Below, one piece after another: positions 1 to 14,703 of a stretch of DNA of 52,240 nt. The position numbers and the translations under genes were made by a program. Origin of the DNA: Betaproteobacteria bacterium. GTDB taxonomy: Bacteria; Pseudomonadota; Gammaproteobacteria; Burkholderiales; Rhodocyclaceae. The notes under the pieces were generated by a model. The model was given only the letters and a program-made list of their open reading frames with translations. It had not been told where the DNA came from and searched no databases. The DNA lies in contig JACQYB010000067.1 in assembly GCA_016208415.1 (NCBI GenBank), positions 1 through 52,240 on the forward strand, written 5' to 3'. The stretch's first letter is position 1; every line of letters starts with the position of its first letter.

Positions 1-77
1 CCAGACGACCCGGCAGGCGCGCAATCGGGCGCGTAGCGGGCGCACCCACCCGGTGAGCTTGAGCGAAGGCGCAGAGC

Positions 78-434
78 TCAATCTCCATGCGGCCTCCCGA
101 GGGAAAACGAGCGGTCAACCGAGGAATCAAGGATCATGGCCATGGGCGCCTGGTCGCCCATGCGTGCGAGGGGCTTGCGCAGCCACGCGAGACCCGTCTG
201 CGCATCGCCGAACACCTCGGCCGCGAGCGCGACGATGCGTGCCACGCGCGCCAGCCTGTCGGATTCCTCCAGCGTCAGCGCCTCGCCCCGGGCGCGGCGG
301 TGGGAAAGCGTGCGCGGGGGGATGATCAGCGCCGCCGTTTCGCGGGCCGTGAGGCGGGTCCTCTGCATGCGCGCCACCGCCGCCGGATCGAGGCGCTGCA
401 GCACCGCCCGGGCAATGTCTTCGTCGCTTTCCAG
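78..434 (-). pseudogene. Eroded Xre/MbcA/ParS-type (DUF2384) antitoxin fragment
   Basis: The minus strand encodes a stretch that resembles the toxin-binding domain of Xre/MbcA/ParS antitoxins. Recognisable pieces are LTARETAALIIPPRTLSHRR, followed by an EESDRLARVARIVALAAEVF helix and a GLAWLRKP segment. Family members normally continue after 'LG..P' into a conserved 'LLdTeaGarlVe' tail. Here the sequence degenerates after GDQAPMAMILD and stops, so the C-terminus is lost. The open frame extends upstream to about 704, but that part overlaps a different plus-strand gene scrap and does not look like an antitoxin N-terminus. No RES- or COOH-type toxin partner is visible between the fragment and the window edge. 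I read it as a decayed remnant of a RES-Xre pair; expression is unlikely. Confidence 0.5.
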
Positions 435-557
435 GCGAAGGTCGGTCGGCGCCGGTTCAAGACCGACACCGAGCGGCTGGAAAAGCTGGTCGAGATGTAT
501 ACGAAGACGACGGCGATGGCCAAGGCCACAGCCAAGGCCGGTAAAGCTCGCAAGTAA
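414..557 (+). pseudogene. Unplaced C-terminal gene fragment
   Basis: A plus-strand reading frame ending at 557 encodes about 47 residues with a natural-looking composition: VFVAFQAKVGRRRFKTD, then RLEKLVEMYTK and a lysine/alanine-rich end. It looks like the tail of a larger protein whose upstream part is gone, because the same frame before about 414 is the antisense of the antitoxin fragment. I do not recognise the family. It lies just before the relBE promoter. It could be a relic of an accessory gene disrupted together with the neighbouring helicase remnant, but that is inference. Confidence 0.3.
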
Positions 558-575
558 AGGCCCTGCCGTGATACA

Positions 576-593
576 GTGAATACAACTATTCAC
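576..593. promoter_or_regulatory. Palindromic operator upstream of relBE-type genes
   Basis: GTGAATA-CAAC-TATTCAC is a perfect 7-bp dyad with a 4-nt spacer, in an AT-rich patch 15 bp before the antitoxin start. Type II antitoxins with ribbon-helix-helix N-termini usually bind such palindromes to autoregulate their operon. The role is inferred from position and symmetry. Confidence 0.6.
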
Positions 594-607
594 ACGGGGG
601 TTCCGAC

Positions 608-835
608 ATGGCCACTTCGATTCGCCTCGCTCCCGAAACCGAGCAAAGGCTTGACTTTCTCGCGGCCCAGACCGGCCGCACCAAGGCGTATTACCTGCGC
701 GCAATCATCGAGCAGGGCATCGAGGAAATGGAGGATTACTACCTTGCCGCCGACGTGCTGGAGCGCATCCGCAAGGGGCAAGAGCCGGTGCATTCCGCTG
801 CCGACGTGAGAAAAGACCTTGGCCTGGACGATTGA
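608..835 (+). CDS. RelB/StbD-family antitoxin (ribbon-helix-helix)
   Basis: This 75-residue protein begins [19 protein letters not shown], the typical beta strand plus two helices of a ribbon-helix-helix DNA-binding domain. It continues with [20 protein letters not shown]. The acidic C-terminal half ([21 protein letters not shown]) is the usual toxin-wrapping region. In this family the antitoxin neutralises a RelE/ParE-fold partner and represses its own promoter; the perfect dyad just upstream fits that. The stop lies inside the next gene: the toxin starts 17 nt before this gene ends, implying translational coupling. The length is normal and the gene looks intact. Confidence 0.85.
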   Translation: MATSIRLAPETEQRLDFLAAQTGRTKAYYLRAIIEQGIEEMEDYYLAADVLERIRKGQEPVHSAADVRKDLGLDD

Positions 836-1085
836 TTACGCCGAGACGGCCAAAGGGCAGCTACGCAAGCTGGACAAGCAGACGGCGCGGCGCATCGTCG
901 ATTTCATGGACGAGCGTGTCGCCGGGCTGGAAGACCCGCGCAGCACTGGCAAGGCACTGACGGGTCCGCTGGGAGGCTTGTGGCGTTACCGGATAGGCGA
1001 CTGCCGGGTGATTTGCGACATACAGGACGGTGCTTTGCGCGTCCTTGTGGTGCAGGTCGGTCATCGGCGCGATGTTTATCGCTAG
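819..1085 (+). CDS. RelE/ParE-family toxin
   Basis: This is an 88-residue basic protein with a RelE-like fold pattern: [19 protein letters not shown] at the start, a central [10 protein letters not shown] helix, then [16 protein letters not shown] and [12 protein letters not shown] at the end. The C-terminal R-x-G-x-x-R-x-I and VGHRR-VY motifs are those of RelE mRNA interferases that cut mRNA in the ribosomal A site. The start is a TTG at 819 overlapping the antitoxin gene, chosen because AWTIDY is the conserved beginning. The weak start and overlap would keep toxin output below antitoxin. It appears intact. Activity on ribosome-bound mRNA is inferred from family membership. Confidence 0.85.
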   Translation: MAWTIDYAETAKGQLRKLDKQTARRIVDFMDERVAGLEDPRSTGKALTGPLGGLWRYRIGDCRVICDIQDGALRVLVVQVGHRRDVYR

Positions 1086-1135
1086 TCCCAAGATCAAGCA
1101 CAACTGAGGGGCGGCGACACAGAGGAGGACGCGCA

Positions 1136-1555
1136 GTGAGCACCCCGACCAACCCCACCAACGCCTACACCGTGCCGTCGGTGTCCATCACCACGGCGCG
1201 CACGGGGGCCTCCAGCAAGGCCAACGCGCTGGGCATGCGCGCCATGCAGGAGCGCGCCTACGCCAAACGGGGCGAGCAATACCTGTTGATCAAGTCGCCG
1301 CCGGCCTCGGGCAAATCCCGCGCGCTGATGTTCATCGCCCTGGACAAGCTCCACAACCAGGGGCTACGGCAGCGTGGTGCCGGAGCGTTCCATCGGCGGC
1401 AGCTTTGCCGACGAGCCGCTGAGCCAGTACGGTTTCTACCGGGATTGGCAGGTGGCGCCCCAATGGAACCTATGCAACGCCCCCGGCATTGACGAGCCGA
1501 GGGTGGCGAAGTCCAAGGTGGACGCGGTGCGCAAGTTTCTGGATGGCGCCGACAG
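1136..1555 (+). pseudogene. Truncated, frameshifted DEAD/DEAH-box helicase
   Basis: A GTG at 1136 preceded by a strong agaggagg site starts a protein with the Walker A-like motif SPPASGKSRALMFIALDKL. At about 1365-1372 the frame breaks. The continuing homology (VVPERSIGGSFADEPLSQYG, then PQWNLCNAPGIDEP and VDAVRKFLDG) is in the next frame, as if a few bases had been lost after NQGLRQ. The homology then stops near 1555, long before the DEAH box and helicase C-terminal domain. The gene is therefore both frameshifted and truncated and should be non-functional. Proteins of this type are DEAD/DEAH helicases with a type III restriction-like domain. The break lies close to the glmS 3' end, suggesting a deletion junction. 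Confidence 0.65.
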
Positions 1556-1631
1556 GGCACGAATGTCGGAGGTGGCATCTTCTCAGGTCTCTGCTCGGTT
1601 TTCGCCGCGCGCCTTTATTGCTGCCGCCCGC

Positions 1632-3458
1632 TCACTCCACCGTGACCGACTTCGCCAGATTGCGCGGCTTGTCCACATCCGTCCCCTTGACCAGCGCCGC
1701 GTGGTAGGCCAGCAGCTGCAGCGGCACCACGTGAAGCACGGGCGAGAGCATGCCGTAGTGCTCGGGCATGCGCAGGATGTGCACGCCTTCGGATTCGCTG
1801 ATCTCCGAGTCGGCGTCGGCGAAGACGTAGAGTTCGCCGCCGCGCGCGCGCACTTCCTGGAGGTTGGACTTGAGCTTCTCCAGCAGGGCGTCGTTGGGGG
1901 CCACGGCGATCACGGGCATGTCGCGGTCCACCAGCGCCAGGGGGCCGTGCTTGAGTTCGCCGGCGGGATAGGCCTCGGCGTGGATGTAGGAGATTTCCTT
2001 GAGCTTCAGCGCCCCTTCCATGGCGATGGGGAAGTGCATGCCGCGGCCCAGGAACAGGGCGTGCTGCTTCATGGCGAAGCCCTCGGCCCAGCGGGTGATC
2101 TGGGGTTCGAGTTCCAACACGCGCCGCACCGCCACGGGCAGGTGGCGCATGGCTTCCAGATGGCGCAGTTCCTCCTCGGCGCTGAGGCGCCCGCGCAGCT
2201 TGGCCAGGGCCAGGGTGAGCAGGAACAGGGCGGCAAGCTGGGTGGTGAAGGCCTTGGTGGAGGCGACGCCGATCTCGGGGCCGGCGCGGGTGATGAAGCG
2301 CAGCCCCGTCTCGCGCACCAGGGCGGATTCGGGGACATTGCAGATGGCCAGGGCGATGTCCTGCCCCAGGTCCTTGGCGTGGCGCAGCGCCGCCAGGGTG
2401 TCGGCGGTCTCGCCGGACTGGGAGATGGACACCACGAGTTGGTCCGGGTGGGGCACGGAGTCGCGGTAGCGGTATTCGCTGGCGATCTCCACGGTGCAGG
2501 GCAGGCCCGCCACGGCCTCGATCCAGTAGCGCGCCACCATGCCGGCGTGGCTGCTGGTGCCACAGGCGAGGATGAGCACGGATTTCACGCGGGCGAGCTT
2601 CTCCGCCGCGTCGCCGCCGAACAGCCCGGCCTGCACGCTGCGCGCCACGCCCACCATCTCCAGGGTGTTGGCCAGGGCGTCGGGCTGCTCGAAGATCTCC
2701 TTCTGCATGTAGTGGCGGTAATTGCCCAACTCCACGGCATCGGCGGACAGGCCGCTCACGGAGACAGGGCGCTGTACGGGCGTGCCGTCGGTGCGGGTGA
2801 TGCGCCAGGACCCGGGGGTCAGCTCGGCCACGTCGCCGTTTTCCAGATAGACCATGTTGCGCGTGACCTGCAGCAGCGCCGAGGCGTCGGAGGCGGCGTA
2901 GTTGCCGCCCTCCCCCACACCCAGCAGCAGCGGCGAGCCTTCGCGGGCGACGATGACGCGCTGCGGATCGTCCTCGCGCACCACGGCGATGGCGTAGGCG
3001 CCGTGCAGTTGCCGGATGGCCCGGCGCACCGCCGCGAACAGGTCGGGCTCGCTGCGCAGGGTGAGCTGGATTAGGTGGGCGATGGTCTCGGTGTCGGTGT
3101 CGGAGGTGAATTCGTAGCCCTCGCCCTGCAGGCGGGCGCGCAGTTCCTCGTGGTTCTCGATGATGCCGTTGTGCACCACCGCCAGGCCGGCGCTGACGTG
3201 GGGATGGGCGTTGCGCTCCGAGGGCGCGCCGTGGGTGGCCCAGCGGGTGTGGGCGACGCCGGTGTGGCCGCTGATCGCCTGGCTGTCGGCATCGGCGGCC
3301 AGCTGCGCCACGCGCCCGACGCTGCGCAGGCGATGCAGGCCGCCATTGAGCACCGCCAGGCCGGCCGAGTCATAACCCCGGTATTCGAGCTTGCGCAGCC
3401 CTTCCAGCAGGATGGGCACGACATTGCGCAAGGCCGCGGCAGCAACGATTCCACACAT
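1632..3458 (-). CDS. glmS: Glutamine-fructose-6-phosphate aminotransferase (isomerizing)
   Basis: GlmS makes glucosamine-6-phosphate from fructose-6-phosphate and glutamine, the first committed step to UDP-GlcNAc for peptidoglycan and LPS. The 608-residue protein has the full architecture. Met1-Cys2 ([20 protein letters not shown]) supplies the N-terminal nucleophile cysteine of the class II glutaminase, followed by [10 protein letters not shown]. Two SIS sugar-isomerase domains follow, with [19 protein letters not shown] and ASTKAFTTQ. The canonical C-terminus ends [13 protein letters not shown]. The length matches the family. It follows glmU on the same strand across 159 bp that contain a REP palindrome, so the two UDP-GlcNAc genes may be co-transcribed. 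No frameshift or missing catalytic residue is seen. Confidence 0.97.
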   Translation of the reverse strand: MCGIVAAAALRNVVPILLEGLRKLEYRGYDSAGLAVLNGGLHRLRSVGRVAQLAADADSQAISGHTGVAHTRWATHGAPSERNAHPHVSAGLAVVHNGIIENHEELRARLQGEGYEFTSDTDTETIAHLIQLTLRSEPDLFAAVRRAIRQLHGAYAIAVVREDDPQRVIVAREGSPLLLGVGEGGNYAASDASALLQVTRNMVYLENGDVAELTPGSWRITRTDGTPVQRPVSVSGLSADAVELGNYRHYMQKEIFEQPDALANTLEMVGVARSVQAGLFGGDAAEKLARVKSVLILACGTSSHAGMVARYWIEAVAGLPCTVEIASEYRYRDSVPHPDQLVVSISQSGETADTLAALRHAKDLGQDIALAICNVPESALVRETGLRFITRAGPEIGVASTKAFTTQLAALFLLTLALAKLRGRLSAEEELRHLEAMRHLPVAVRRVLELEPQITRWAEGFAMKQHALFLGRGMHFPIAMEGALKLKEISYIHAEAYPAGELKHGPLALVDRDMPVIAVAPNDALLEKLKSNLQEVRARGGELYVFADADSEISESEGVHILRMPEHYGMLSPVLHVVPLQLLAYHAALVKGTDVDKPRNLAKSVTVE

Positions 3459-3537
3459 GATCTTTCCTCTGTTCAGGGGGCGCGACGAACGCGCCGCTCC
3501 GATGAAAATCCTTGGTCACGGCAGCCGGTTGAGTGGC

Positions 3538-3595
3538 TGTGGGAGCGGGCTTGCCCGCGATCGCGCCGCCTGTCGCGGGCAAGCCCGCTCCCACA
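3538..3595. repeat. REP-type palindrome between glmU and glmS
   Basis: Two 23-nt arms, 3538-3560 and 3573-3595, are perfect reverse complements separated by 12 nt. The arm begins TGTGGGAGCGGGCTTGCC, the signature of REP/BIME elements best known from Pseudomonas. The hairpin would be very stable and sits between two genes of one pathway on the same strand. It may protect mRNA ends or dampen glmS expression relative to glmU; that role is inferred. Confidence 0.85.
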
Positions 3596-3617
3596 CGCCC
3601 CGGCAGCCGCCGGCCGA

Positions 3618-4982
3618 TCAGGACGCGGGTTTCTTCTTTTGCGGCCGCTTCCAGCCGCTCACGGTGACCTGCCGCGCCCGCGACAGGGTGAGTTCGTCGG
3701 CGGGAGCATCCCGCGTCAGGGTGGTGCCGGCGCCCAGCGTCGCGCCGCGGCCCACCGTCACCGGCGCTACGAGCTGGGTGTCGGAACCGATGAACACGTC
3801 GTCCTCGATGACGGTGCGGTGCTTGTGGGCACCGTCGTAGTTGCAGGTGATGGTGCCGGCGCCGATGTTGACGCGGCTGCCGATGGTGGCATCCCCCACG
3901 TAGGCCAGGTGGTTGGCCTTGGAGTGGTCGGCGATCTGGCTGTTCTTGACCTCGACGAAGTTGCCCAGATGCACATCCGCGCCCAGCACCGTGCCGGGGC
4001 GGGTGCGGGAATAGGGGCCGATCTGGCAGGCCTCGCCGGCCTCAGTGTCTTCGACGTGGGAGAAGGGCAGCAGGCGGCTGCGGGCGCCGATGCGGGCATT
4101 GCGCAGCACGCAGTTGGCGCCGATGCGCACGCCGTCGCCGAGTTCCACGCGGCCCTCGAAGACGCAGTTCACGTCGATTTCCACGTCGCGCCCGCACACC
4201 AGGGTGCCGCGCACGTCGATGCGGGACGGGTCGATGAGGGTGACGCCCTCGGTCATCAGGCGCTCGGCGATGTCGCGCTGGTGGATGCGCTCCAGTTCGG
4301 CGAGCTGGGCCTTGCTGTTGACGCCCAGGGTCTCCCAGACGTGCGCGGGGGAAGCCGTGGCCACCGGCACGCCGTCGGCCACGGCCAGGCCGACGATGTC
4401 GGTGAGGTAGTACTCGCCCTGGGCGTTGTCGTTGCGCACCTGCGCCAGCCAGCGGCGCAGCGCGCCCACGGGGGCGGCGATGATGCCGGTGTTGACCTCG
4501 CGCACGCCACGCTGCCCGGGGGTGGCGTCCTTTTCCTCGACGATGGCGGCCACGCGCCCCGCGCCGTCGCGGATGATGCGCCCGTAGCCGTGCGGGTCGT
4601 CCAGTTCCACGGTGAGCACGGCCACGCCTTCGCCCGCCGCGGCCAGCAGGCGCCGCAGGGTGGCGGCGGTGATCAGCGGCACGTCGCCGTAGAGCACCAG
4701 CGCCATCTCGCCGTCGTCCAGCAGCGGCAATGCCTGCTGCACGGCGTGGCCGGTACCCAGTTGCGGTTCCTGCTTCACCCAGGCGAGATCGTCGCCGCTG
4801 AAGGCCGCGGGCACCGCCTCGCCGCCGTGCCCATAGACCATGCAGATGCGCCGCGCCGACAGTTCGCGGGCGGTATCCAGCACGTGCCCCAGCAGCGGCC
4901 GGCCGGCGATGGGCTGCAACACCTTGGGCAGATTGGAGCGCATGCGCTTGCCCTGCCCCGCAGCCAGTACGATGACCTCCAT
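3618..4982 (-). CDS. glmU: Bifunctional GlcN-1-P acetyltransferase / GlcNAc-1-P uridyltransferase
   Basis: GlmU acetylates glucosamine-1-phosphate and transfers UMP to give UDP-GlcNAc in the cytoplasm. The 454-residue protein starts [20 protein letters not shown], the nucleotidyltransferase signature loop. YGDVPLI (metal/UTP site) and EVNTGI follow. The C-terminal half is a left-handed beta helix of hexapeptide repeats containing [20 protein letters not shown] and [12 protein letters not shown], the acetyl-CoA and sugar binding stretch. The length is normal. The start is fixed by the signature loop. Orientation and proximity to glmS mirror their shared pathway. The tail is lysine-rich ([10 protein letters not shown]). 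Confidence 0.97.
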   Translation of the reverse strand: MEVIVLAAGQGKRMRSNLPKVLQPIAGRPLLGHVLDTARELSARRICMVYGHGGEAVPAAFSGDDLAWVKQEPQLGTGHAVQQALPLLDDGEMALVLYGDVPLITAATLRRLLAAAGEGVAVLTVELDDPHGYGRIIRDGAGRVAAIVEEKDATPGQRGVREVNTGIIAAPVGALRRWLAQVRNDNAQGEYYLTDIVGLAVADGVPVATASPAHVWETLGVNSKAQLAELERIHQRDIAERLMTEGVTLIDPSRIDVRGTLVCGRDVEIDVNCVFEGRVELGDGVRIGANCVLRNARIGARSRLLPFSHVEDTEAGEACQIGPYSRTRPGTVLGADVHLGNFVEVKNSQIADHSKANHLAYVGDATIGSRVNIGAGTITCNYDGAHKHRTVIEDDVFIGSDTQLVAPVTVGRGATLGAGTTLTRDAPADELTLSRARQVTVSGWKRPQKKKPAS

Positions 4983-5323
4983 GCTTCACTTCCCCTCGTG
5001 CACGTCATGAATCTTAACACTCGCCTCCGGCCTCCCCGGGCGACGTCCGGCACACAGGGGGCGGTACCGTGCGCGGACAAGGGAAAGGCGCACCGGAGGG
5101 GTGCCACAGGAGGACTAGAGTAACAGCGCCCGGGGGCGGGAAAGCGCGAAAAATGCCGCGTTTTGCCCTCGCTAAATCGCGGATCGGGGCTTTTCACCCT
5201 CGCGGCAGCCACGGCACTGCCGCAAGGGAGGGCATTGCCCCGGAGCAGCGGGGCACACGCCGGGACGGCGGCGCTCGTCGAAGACCGGACCTGTGCGGTG
5301 CGGTCGTGGCGCCGACCTGCCGC
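4983..5323. other. Intergenic region glmU-gltD, no gene recognised
   Basis: These 341 bp separate the glmU start from the gltD stop, both on the minus strand. The sequence is GC-rich with a short AT patch near 5010. I see no credible small gene, tRNA or factor-independent terminator with a T-run. It presumably carries the glmU promoter and the end of the gltBD transcript. A short stem (CTGCCGC/GCGGCAG) overlaps the gltD stop codon but lacks a following U-tract. Confidence 0.5.
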
Positions 5324-6790
5324 TCAACGCGGCAGGCTGGAGGTCCCGGTGAGGAACTCGTCCACCGCGCGGGCGCACTGGCGGCCTTCACGGATGGCCC
5401 ACACCACCAGGGACTGGCCGCGACGCATGTCGCCGGCGGCGAACACGCCCGGCACGCTGGTGACGTAGCAGCCCTGGCCGTCGGTGGTGGCACCGGCGTT
5501 GCCGCGGGCGTCCCTGGCCACGCCGAAGGCGTCGAGCACGGCCGGCACCGGGCTGACGAAGCCCATGGCCAGCAGCACCAAATCGGCGGGGAGCACGAAC
5601 TCGCTGCCGGCGATCTCGCTCATGCGGCCGTCCTTCCATTCCAGCCGCACCGCCCTGAGAGCCTTGACGCGGCCGTTTTCGCCGATGAACTCCTTGGTGG
5701 CCACGGACCAGTCGCGGGCGCAGCCTTCCTCGTGGGAACTGGAGGTGCGCAGGCGGATGGGCCAGTACGGCCACACCAGCGGCTTGTGCTCCTGCTCCGG
5801 CGGCCGCGGCAGCAGTTCGAACTGGGTGACGCTGGCGGCGCCGTGGCGGTTGCTGGTGCCGACGCAATCCGATCCCGTATCGCCGCCGCCGATGACCACC
5901 ACGTGCTTGCTGGTGGCCATGATCTGGCCGGCTACGGTGTCGCCCGCCACGATGCGGTTTTGCTGCGGCAGGAACTCCATGGCGAAATGGATGCCGTCCA
6001 GGTCGCGACCCGGCAGCGGCAGGTCGCGGGGCTGCTCGGCACCGCCGGCGAGCACCACGGCGTCGAACCCGGCGCGGAGCTGTTCCGGCGTCACCGATTC
6101 GGAGGACAGGTCGGTGATGCGCGGATCGGCCTTGTCGCGGCCGACGAACACGCCGGTGCGGAAGCTCACGCCCTCGGCCTGCATCTGCGCCACGCGCCGG
6201 TCGATGTGGGACTTCTCCATCTTGAAGTCGGGAATGCCGTAGCGCAGCAGGCCGCCGATGCGGTCGTTCTTCTCGAACACCGTCACGTCGTGGCCGGCCC
6301 GCGCCAGTTGCTGGGCCGCCGCCAGGCCGGCAGGGCCCGAGCCCACCACGGCCACCTTCCTGCCGCTCTTGTGCGCCGGGGGCTGGGGGCTCACCCAACC
6401 CATCTCCCAGCCCTTGTCGATGATGGCGTGCTCGATGGACTTGATGCCCACGGCGTCGGCGTTGATGTTCAGCGTACACGCCGCCTCGCAGGGCGCGGGG
6501 CAGACGCGGCCGGTGAACTCCGGGAAGTTGTTGGTGGAATGCAGCACTTCCAGCGCCTCGCGCCAGCGGCCGCGATACACCAGGTCATTCCAGTCGGGAA
6601 TGATGTTGTTGACCGGACAGCCGCTGGTGCAGAAGGGGATGCCGCAGTCCATGCAGCGCGCGCCCTGGGCGGCGGCATCGGCGTCGGACAGGGTGTGCAC
6701 GAACTCGCGGTAGTGGTGCACGCGCTCCCGGGCGGGCTGGTACGCCTCCGCCAGTCGCTGGTACTCCATGAAACCGGTGATCTTCCCCAT
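5324..6790 (-). CDS. gltD: Glutamate synthase [NADPH] small subunit
   Basis: GltD passes NADPH electrons through FAD to the large subunit during glutamate synthesis from 2-oxoglutarate and glutamine. The 488-residue protein has two N-terminal cysteine clusters for 4Fe-4S centres ([14 protein letters not shown] and CPAPCEAAC). An FAD Rossmann motif ([20 protein letters not shown]) and a second NADPH-binding motif ([20 protein letters not shown]) follow. The length is family-typical. The stop of gltB directly abuts this start (6791/6790), so the two are co-translated in one operon. Residues look intact throughout. Confidence 0.96.
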   Translation of the reverse strand: MGKITGFMEYQRLAEAYQPARERVHHYREFVHTLSDADAAAQGARCMDCGIPFCTSGCPVNNIIPDWNDLVYRGRWREALEVLHSTNNFPEFTGRVCPAPCEAACTLNINADAVGIKSIEHAIIDKGWEMGWVSPQPPAHKSGRKVAVVGSGPAGLAAAQQLARAGHDVTVFEKNDRIGGLLRYGIPDFKMEKSHIDRRVAQMQAEGVSFRTGVFVGRDKADPRITDLSSESVTPEQLRAGFDAVVLAGGAEQPRDLPLPGRDLDGIHFAMEFLPQQNRIVAGDTVAGQIMATSKHVVVIGGGDTGSDCVGTSNRHGAASVTQFELLPRPPEQEHKPLVWPYWPIRLRTSSSHEEGCARDWSVATKEFIGENGRVKALRAVRLEWKDGRMSEIAGSEFVLPADLVLLAMGFVSPVPAVLDAFGVARDARGNAGATTDGQGCYVTSVPGVFAAGDMRRGQSLVVWAIREGRQCARAVDEFLTGTSSLPR

Positions 6791-11461
<4,671 letters not shown>

Positions 11462-11509
11462 CTTCGCATTCCTCGACAACGGGACTCGGCTGCAAGCCGT
11501 ACAGCCGCA

Positions 11510-11544
11510 AAAAAGCCGGCGCCTCGCGAGCACACCGGCTTTTT
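11510..11544. terminator. Bidirectional factor-independent terminator between dgt and gltB
   Basis: AAAAAGCCGG at 11510-11519 pairs with CCGGCTTTTT at 11535-11544 around a GC-rich loop. Each strand shows a stem followed by five or six T residues. On the minus strand it would end the aroK-aroB-dgt transcript about 160 nt after dgt and upstream of the gltB start. That argues that gltBD has a separate promoter. Confidence 0.7.
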
Positions 11545-11704
11545 CTGATGAGAAACAGGGGCGAACGGCCAAATATACGCGCAACAGGGCGAATCGGCAA
11601 GGATGCGCACGGGACGCACACAGGGCACGCCGATCACGGCAAGCCGGGCGCCGACGCGGCAAACACCGGGATGCGACGCGACGGCGCACAGCGCAGGCAC
11701 GCCG

Positions 11705-12850
11705 CTAGGTTTCCCCCACCGCGAACAGCCGGCGGTGCTCGCGGATGGCGTAGCGGTCGGTCATGCCGGCCACGTAGTCGGCGATGGCGCGCGGACCTTC
11801 GCGCTGCACCCGCGCCTCGTATTGCGGCGGCAGCAGGCGCGGGTCGTCGAGGAAGGCGCGGAACAGCTCGGTGACGATGCGCCGCGCCTTGCTGGTCATG
11901 CGCCGCACCTGCCAGTGGTGGTAGAGGTGGTCGCGCAGGAACACCTTGAGCGCCTGCTGCGCACGCGCGGCGGCGTCGCTGAAGGCCGCCAGGGGCGCAG
12001 CACGGCGCACCGCCTCGACGTCCCGTGGCGCCGCGTCGGCCAGCCGGCGGCCGGTTTCGGCCACTACGTCCAGCACCTGGGTGCCGATCATGCGCCGCAC
12101 CGTTTCATGCACCAGGCGCCGTCCGGACAGGCCGGGAAAGGCCGCCAGGGCCTGCGCCTCGTGGCGGCCGTAGAGTTCCACCTGGCGCAGGGCGTCGAGT
12201 TCCAGCAGGCCGGAACGCAGGCCGTCGTCCACGTCGTGGTTGTTGTAGGCGATCTCGTCGGCGAGGTTGCAGACCTGGGCTTCCAGCGACGGCTGGCGGC
12301 GCTGCAGGAAACGCGCGCCGACGTCGCCCAGTTCCCGCGCCCTGGCCGGCGGGCAGTGCTTGAGGATGCCTTCGCGCGTGTCGAACATGAGGTTCAGGCC
12401 GTCGAAGGCGCCGTAGCGCTCCTCCAGCACATCCACCGTGCGCAGGCTTTGCAGGTTGTGCTCGAAACCGCCGTGGCCCTTCATGCAGGCGTTGAGCGCC
12501 TCCTGGCCGGCGTGGCCGAAGGGGGTGTGGCCCAGGTCGTGGGCCAGGGCGATGGCCTCGGCCAGGTCTTCGTTGAGCATCAGCGCCCGGGCGATGGTGC
12601 GCGCGATCTGCGCCACCTCCAGGCTGTGGGTCAGGCGCGTGCGGAACAGGTCGCCTTCGTGGTTGACGAAGACCTGGGTCTTGTACTGGAGGCGACGGTA
12701 GGCGGTGGAATGGACGATGCGGTCGCGGTCGCGCTGGAATTCGCCGCGCACCGCCGGCGGCGGTTCGGGATGCAGCCGGCCGCGGGAGTTGCCCTCGCGC
12801 ACGGCCCAGGGCGCCAGTTCAATCGTGCCGCGCACAGGGCGCTCGATCAC
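11705..12850 (-). CDS. dgt: Deoxyguanosinetriphosphate triphosphohydrolase-like protein (HD domain)
   Basis: This 381-residue HD-domain dNTPase homologue belongs to the dGTPase-like type common in proteobacteria. Metal-binding residues are visible: His75 in [15 protein letters not shown], and [10 protein letters not shown] with His104-Asp105. Early [20 protein letters not shown] and [15 protein letters not shown] motifs are typical. Enzymes of this family hydrolyse dNTPs to nucleoside plus triphosphate; the substrate preference cannot be read from sequence. It lies 42 bp after aroB in the aroK-aroB-dgt order usual for betaproteobacteria. The long plus-strand frame opposite it is an antisense shadow. 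Confidence 0.92.
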   Translation of the reverse strand: MIERPVRGTIELAPWAVREGNSRGRLHPEPPPAVRGEFQRDRDRIVHSTAYRRLQYKTQVFVNHEGDLFRTRLTHSLEVAQIARTIARALMLNEDLAEAIALAHDLGHTPFGHAGQEALNACMKGHGGFEHNLQSLRTVDVLEERYGAFDGLNLMFDTREGILKHCPPARARELGDVGARFLQRRQPSLEAQVCNLADEIAYNNHDVDDGLRSGLLELDALRQVELYGRHEAQALAAFPGLSGRRLVHETVRRMIGTQVLDVVAETGRRLADAAPRDVEAVRRAAPLAAFSDAAARAQQALKVFLRDHLYHHWQVRRMTSKARRIVTELFRAFLDDPRLLPPQYEARVQREGPRAIADYVAGMTDRYAIREHRRLFAVGET

Positions 12851-12892
12851 GATGTGCGCACGGGCCGCCCCGAGGCCGCGTGCACGGGCCGC

Positions 12893-13990
12893 TCAGCCAT
12901 GCCCGCTGCAGGCGGCGATGGCGGCGATGGCGGCGAGGATGTCGTCCCGCGGCGGGGCGGCGGCGATGCAGGCGTGGCCGAGCCGCTCCAGCAGCACCAG
13001 GCGAAGCTTGCCGCCGGAGACCTTCTTGTCGTGGCCCATGAGATCCAGGTACTGCTCCGGCGCCATGTCCGGCCCCGCCACCGGCAGGCGCGCCCGGGCC
13101 AGCAGCGCGCGCACCCGTTCCACGTCGCCGGGCGCGAGCCAGCCCAGGCGGCGCGACAGCTCGGCGGCCATGACGGTGCCGGCCGCCACCGCCTCGCCGT
13201 GCAGCCAGGCGCCGTAGCCCATGCCGGCCTCGATGGCGTGGCCGAAGGTGTGGCCGAGATTGAGCAGGGCACGAATGCCGCCTTCGCGTTCGTCGGCGGC
13301 AACGATCCCCGCCTTGTCGGCGCAGGAACGTTCGATGGCGTGGGCCAGCGCCTCGCCATCCCGCGCCAGGAGCCGTTCCAGGTTCGTCTCCAGCCATTCC
13401 AGGAAGGGCAGGTCGCGGATGAGGCCGTACTTGATCACCTCGGCCAGGCCGGCGGACAGTTCCCGGTCCGGCAGGGTGTCGAGCGTGTTGGTGTCGGCCA
13501 CCACCGCCAGCGGCTGGTGGAAGGCGCCGATCATGTTCTTGCCGCGGGGATGGTTGATGCCGGTCTTGCCGCCCACGGAGGAATCCACCTGCGCCAGCAG
13601 CGTGGTGGGCACCTGGATGAAGGGCACGCCGCGCTGGTAGGTGGCGGCGGCAAAGCCCGTCAGGTCGCCCACCACGCCCCCGCCCAGGGCCACCAGCGTG
13701 GTGGAGCGCTCGCAGCGCGCCGCCAGCAGGGTGTCGTAGATGTGGTTGAGGGTTTCCCAACTCTTCGTGGCCTCGCCGTTGGGCAGCACGATTTCCGTTA
13801 CGGCCACGCCGGCCGCCGCCAGGCCGCGGCGCAGGCGCTCAAGGTAGAGGGGGGCCACGACCTCGTTGCTGACCACCGCCACCCGCGGCGCGGGCAGGCG
13901 GGCGGTGATGAGTTCGGGACGCCCGAGCAGGCCGGGGCCGATGTGGATGGGATAGCTGCGGTCGCCCAGGTCGACGCTCAGGCTGCGCAT
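12893..13990 (-). CDS. aroB: 3-dehydroquinate synthase
   Basis: AroB converts DAHP to 3-dehydroquinate, the second shikimate-pathway step, using NAD and a divalent metal. I chose the ATG at 13990 ([20 protein letters not shown]), giving 365 residues. An upstream in-frame ATG lies inside aroK and gives an atypical N-terminus. Motifs include [13 protein letters not shown], the NAD-binding [40 protein letters not shown], and metal ligands in LAEVIKYG and [12 protein letters not shown]. The start overlaps aroK by 13 nt, indicating translational coupling. Confidence 0.97.
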   Translation of the reverse strand: MRSLSVDLGDRSYPIHIGPGLLGRPELITARLPAPRVAVVSNEVVAPLYLERLRRGLAAAGVAVTEIVLPNGEATKSWETLNHIYDTLLAARCERSTTLVALGGGVVGDLTGFAAATYQRGVPFIQVPTTLLAQVDSSVGGKTGINHPRGKNMIGAFHQPLAVVADTNTLDTLPDRELSAGLAEVIKYGLIRDLPFLEWLETNLERLLARDGEALAHAIERSCADKAGIVAADEREGGIRALLNLGHTFGHAIEAGMGYGAWLHGEAVAAGTVMAAELSRRLGWLAPGDVERVRALLARARLPVAGPDMAPEQYLDLMGHDKKVSGGKLRLVLLERLGHACIAAAPPRDDILAAIAAIAACSGHG

Positions 13991-14505
13991 CGTGTGCTGA
14001 CTTCCTTTTCGATTTGGCGGGCCACCGCGACGGCCGACGTGCACCCGCCCTCGATCACCAGGTCGGCCACTTCCAGGTAGAGCGGATCACGCTGGCGAAA
14101 AAGTTCCTCGATGCGCCCGCGCGGGTCGGGCACCTGCAGCAGTGGGCGGCTGCGATCATGGCGCAGGCGCTCCCACAGGTGCTGGGGAGGCACGCGCAGG
14201 TAGACCACAAGACCATGCTGTGCGAGGCAGCGACGGTTTTCCGGATCCGTCACCACGCCGCCGCCGGTGGCCAGCACCAGGCCGGTACCGGCAAGCAGTT
14301 CGGCGAGGAGTTGGGACTCCCGACGCCGGAATCCGGCCTCGCCCTCGATCTCGAAGATGGTCGGCACGCGTACGCCGGTGCGCGCTTCCAGTTCGTGGTC
14401 GCAGTCGACGAACTGGCGCTGCAGGCGCCGCGCCAGGGCACGTCCCACGGTTGTCTTGCCGGCTCCCATCATGCCGACGAGGATGACATTGCGCGCGCTT
14501 TCCAC
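13978..14505 (-). CDS. aroK: Shikimate kinase
   Basis: AroK phosphorylates shikimate. The 175-residue P-loop kinase starts [20 protein letters not shown] (Walker A GMMGAGKT). It has the shikimate-binding [11 protein letters not shown] and FRRRES, a Walker B-like LATGGGVV, and the lid arginines [11 protein letters not shown]. It is the first gene of the aroK-aroB-dgt run. In many betaproteobacteria aroK directly follows pilQ; here the two are 23.6 kb apart with the dapD/rTCA block between them. Its promoter must therefore come from the new upstream sequence. Confidence 0.96.
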   Translation of the reverse strand: MESARNVILVGMMGAGKTTVGRALARRLQRQFVDCDHELEARTGVRVPTIFEIEGEAGFRRRESQLLAELLAGTGLVLATGGGVVTDPENRRCLAQHGLVVYLRVPPQHLWERLRHDRSRPLLQVPDPRGRIEELFRQRDPLYLEVADLVIEGGCTSAVAVARQIEKEVSTRCAA

Positions 14506-14703
14506 GCCGCGATTGTATCAGCAGGGGCCCACCCGTTCGGCTTGCCGCCATCGAACGGGGCGCGGGTCCCGACCCCGGCATGGGCGCACGCGGCGGACAC
14601 GTCGGCGGGGATGCGCGTCCGTCTGTCGCGCGGGCTGCGGGACGCATCCCGGCGTTGTGCGATTTCCCCGGCCGGCGAGGGTCGATACACTGATCGTTGC
14701 TTC

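Noticed and set aside
11462-11689. N-terminal extension of GltB to 11689
   Set aside because: It crosses the bidirectional terminator and is Arg/Cys-rich with no family similarity; the start at 11461 puts the nucleophile cysteine at a normal distance.
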